Shown: piece after piece, positions 14,861 through 16,083 of the stretch
Layout of the letters: every line of letters starts with the position of its first letter
Position numbering within the stretch: position 1 is the stretch's first letter
Source of the DNA: Paraktedonobacter sp034437695
Lineage (GTDB): Bacteria > Chloroflexota > Ktedonobacteria > Ktedonobacterales > Ktedonobacteraceae
Assembly (NCBI GenBank): GCA_034437695.1
Contig: DAOTTJ010000093.1
Span: forward strand, 1 to 16,083
Length of the DNA: 16,083 nucleotides
Reading direction: 5' to 3'
The notes under the pieces: model-generated
Seen by the model: only the letters and a program-made list of their open reading frames with translations
What the model was told of the DNA's origin: nothing
The model's database searches: none
Program-made: the position numbers and the translations under genes

Positions 14861-16083
14861 ATGACTGCCTCTCGCCATCTGCCCGACGCTTCACCTTCTC
14901 GCAAGCCCGATCCTTTCCAGGAAACGACACCTGGACTTGCGGTACGACCATCGCGCCACAAGCGCCCTTCCCGGTGGAAACGACGCGGAATTGTCTGCTC
15001 CACAGTCGTACTACTGCTCATCCTGTTGAGTCGTTTCCTGGTCGACTGGAGCACTGTTATCCCGGTCGCCTTTGCCGCACCGGCTGGCTCGGTCAGTGTC
15101 CCAGGAACCTTGACCTTGCAACGTGCCTTGCAAACGACGCAGACCACTTCACCACAGCCCTTTGCCTTTCCTCAACTTCAGCACACGCCAGCCCAACAGA
15201 TCCCACCCACCTCGACCGCCCCACTGCCCAGCGCGGAACCGCCGACGATGCAACCCCTGACGCAACCGCTTACGATGACGCTGACCTCGGCGGCGATGCT
15301 CCGCGCGGGGGGCGCACTGCCGGTCGACCTCATGGGCAGCGATGGCCGCCTGGAAGTCGTGCTCCCTGCCGGTTCGCTGGACACCTCTCACGTGCTCGCA
15401 CCGGCTGGCACCATTCCCACCGGCTCGCTCTCCCTGACGATCACCCAGGTGCATGGACGTTCGATCGGTCCGCTCAACATGCTCGGCGAGTACCAGATCC
15501 AGATCCACGATGCAGCGGGCAAGATCATCCAGGGCATCGCGTTGCGTCGACCGCTGACCCTGATCTACCACTATACGGCGCAGGAACTGGCCTCGCTCGA
15601 ACTCAACCCCGATCGGGCCTACCTCAGCTGGCCCGATGCGCTGACCACCGCCAGCAAAGCCAACCCTAAGACCACCCAGATTGCCCTGCAACAGCAGGGC
15701 ATGGTCGTCCCGATGGTCAACACTCCCGCGCAGCAGACCCTTAGCGCCACCATCAAGATCTTTCACGGCGGCACGGTCACCGTAGGCGATGGTTATCAGA
15801 ACGACCAGAGTCCCCCCAAACCAAACTTCGCCTCGGTGCAAGGGAATTCGGGCAATCTCGACTATACCTACCCTCTGACCCTGGCTCCGTGTCCCGCTGG
15901 CTTTACGCCACCCCTGGCGCTGACCTATTCCAGCGCCGTCCCCAACCAGCATCACGGCTGGGGTTCCTCGGCCGGCGACGAGGGCGAAGGCTGGAGTCTC
16001 GGTCTGGGAGCCGTGACCGCCAGCACGATCGGCAGTACCACCTGGTACTCGATCAGCGGAGTGGATAATGTCAGCGATCGCCT
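14861..16083 (+). CDS. N-terminal part of a secreted RHS/YD-repeat (SpvB/TcdB-like) protein, runs off window
   Basis: From ATG 14861 (AAGGAG at 14845-14850, 10 bases before it) the frame stays open for 407 codons to the window end, with no stop. The N-terminus is basic (RHKRPSRWKRRG, about 32-43), followed by a hydrophobic helix at about 43-64 and AFAAPA, consistent with a signal peptide or membrane anchor. A Gln/Pro/Thr-rich linker follows (about 90-140). Residues about 327-385 hold the signature of YD/RHS proteins: NSGNLDYTYPLTLAPCPAGF, PPLALTYSSAVPNQHHGWG, EGEGWSLGLGA, and VDNVSDR at the end. This resembles the opening of SpvB/TcdB-type and RHS-core proteins, whose repeats form a shell around a C-terminal toxin. 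The C-terminus, and so any toxin and immunity gene, lies outside the window. Confidence 0.85.
   Translation, partial: MTASRHLPDASPSRKPDPFQETTPGLAVRPSRHKRPSRWKRRGIVCSTVVLLLILLSRFLVDWSTVIPVAFAAPAGSVSVPGTLTLQRALQTTQTTSPQPFAFPQLQHTPAQQIPPTSTAPLPSAEPPTMQPLTQPLTMTLTSAAMLRAGGALPVDLMGSDGRLEVVLPAGSLDTSHVLAPAGTIPTGSLSLTITQVHGRSIGPLNMLGEYQIQIHDAAGKIIQGIALRRPLTLIYHYTAQELASLELNPDRAYLSWPDALTTASKANPKTTQIALQQQGMVVPMVNTPAQQTLSATIKIFHGGTVTVGDGYQNDQSPPKPNFASVQGNSGNLDYTYPLTLAPCPAGFTPPLALTYSSAVPNQHHGWGSSAGDEGEGWSLGLGAVTASTIGSTTWYSISGVDNVSDR

Noticed and set aside
14974..15669. 231-codon open frame on the plus strand
   Set aside because: It is out of frame with the RHS-like gene starting at 14861, lacks a ribosome binding site and reads as low-complexity Thr/Asp/Arg protein, whereas the 14861 frame has a signal helix and family motifs.
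15149..15955. 268-codon antisense frame at the window end
   Set aside because: Shadow of the RHS-like gene; Gly/Arg-rich without a recognised domain.
1..16083. CRISPR array, insertion sequence or prophage
   Set aside because: No regularly spaced direct repeats, transposase or phage protein motifs were found on either strand.

Overview
The window looks like a chromosomal segment of a Gram-positive-like, fairly GC-rich bacterium, most probably of the class Ktedonobacteria (Chloroflexota). This is inferred from protein style: a lipoprotein family-5 binding protein, a MalT-type LuxR relic, a kinase-less KdpD and a giant secreted YD-repeat protein. No rRNA or housekeeping marker is present, so the assignment is tentative.

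Layout. Bases 1-620 hold the decayed remnant of a minus-strand LuxR/MalT-like regulator, broken by several frameshifts. Bases 866-2563 encode a solitary peptide/solute-binding lipoprotein with no permease genes nearby, followed by two hairpins, one with perfect 24-bp arms. From 3047 to 9711 a tight plus-strand operon encodes a receiver-only response regulator, a 27-residue one-helix membrane peptide, KdpF, KdpA, KdpB, KdpC and a short KdpD. This is the high-affinity K+-pumping P-type ATPase with unusual regulators: KdpD has the ATP-binding sensor domain and a Usp domain but no membrane anchor or histidine kinase, and the response regulator has no DNA-binding domain. No conventional KdpD/KdpE pair is visible.

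Bases 9724-10953 encode a group A flavin monooxygenase on the minus strand, convergent with kdpD. Divergent from it is a plus-strand group of a TetR regulator, a 14-helix DHA2-type drug efflux pump and a UV-damage endonuclease (UvsE). Two near-identical 16-bp palindromes sharing the core TTATCAnnTGATAA lie at the tetR promoter and just before the efflux gene, a convincing candidate operator pair for autoregulation and drug-inducible efflux. uvsE follows the pump by 28 bases and ends at a hairpin.

A strong sigma-70-like promoter at 14575-14604 then drives, through a leader of about 250 bases, a gene starting at 14861 and running off the end of the window. It encodes a secreted or membrane-anchored protein with the N-terminal signature of RHS/YD-repeat (SpvB/TcdB-like) proteins.

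No insertion sequence, tRNA, rRNA, CRISPR array or phage gene was seen. The most notable features are the rewired Kdp regulatory module, the small peptide gene ahead of kdpF, the TetR operator pair and the undescribed hairpins and repeats in the intergenic regions.
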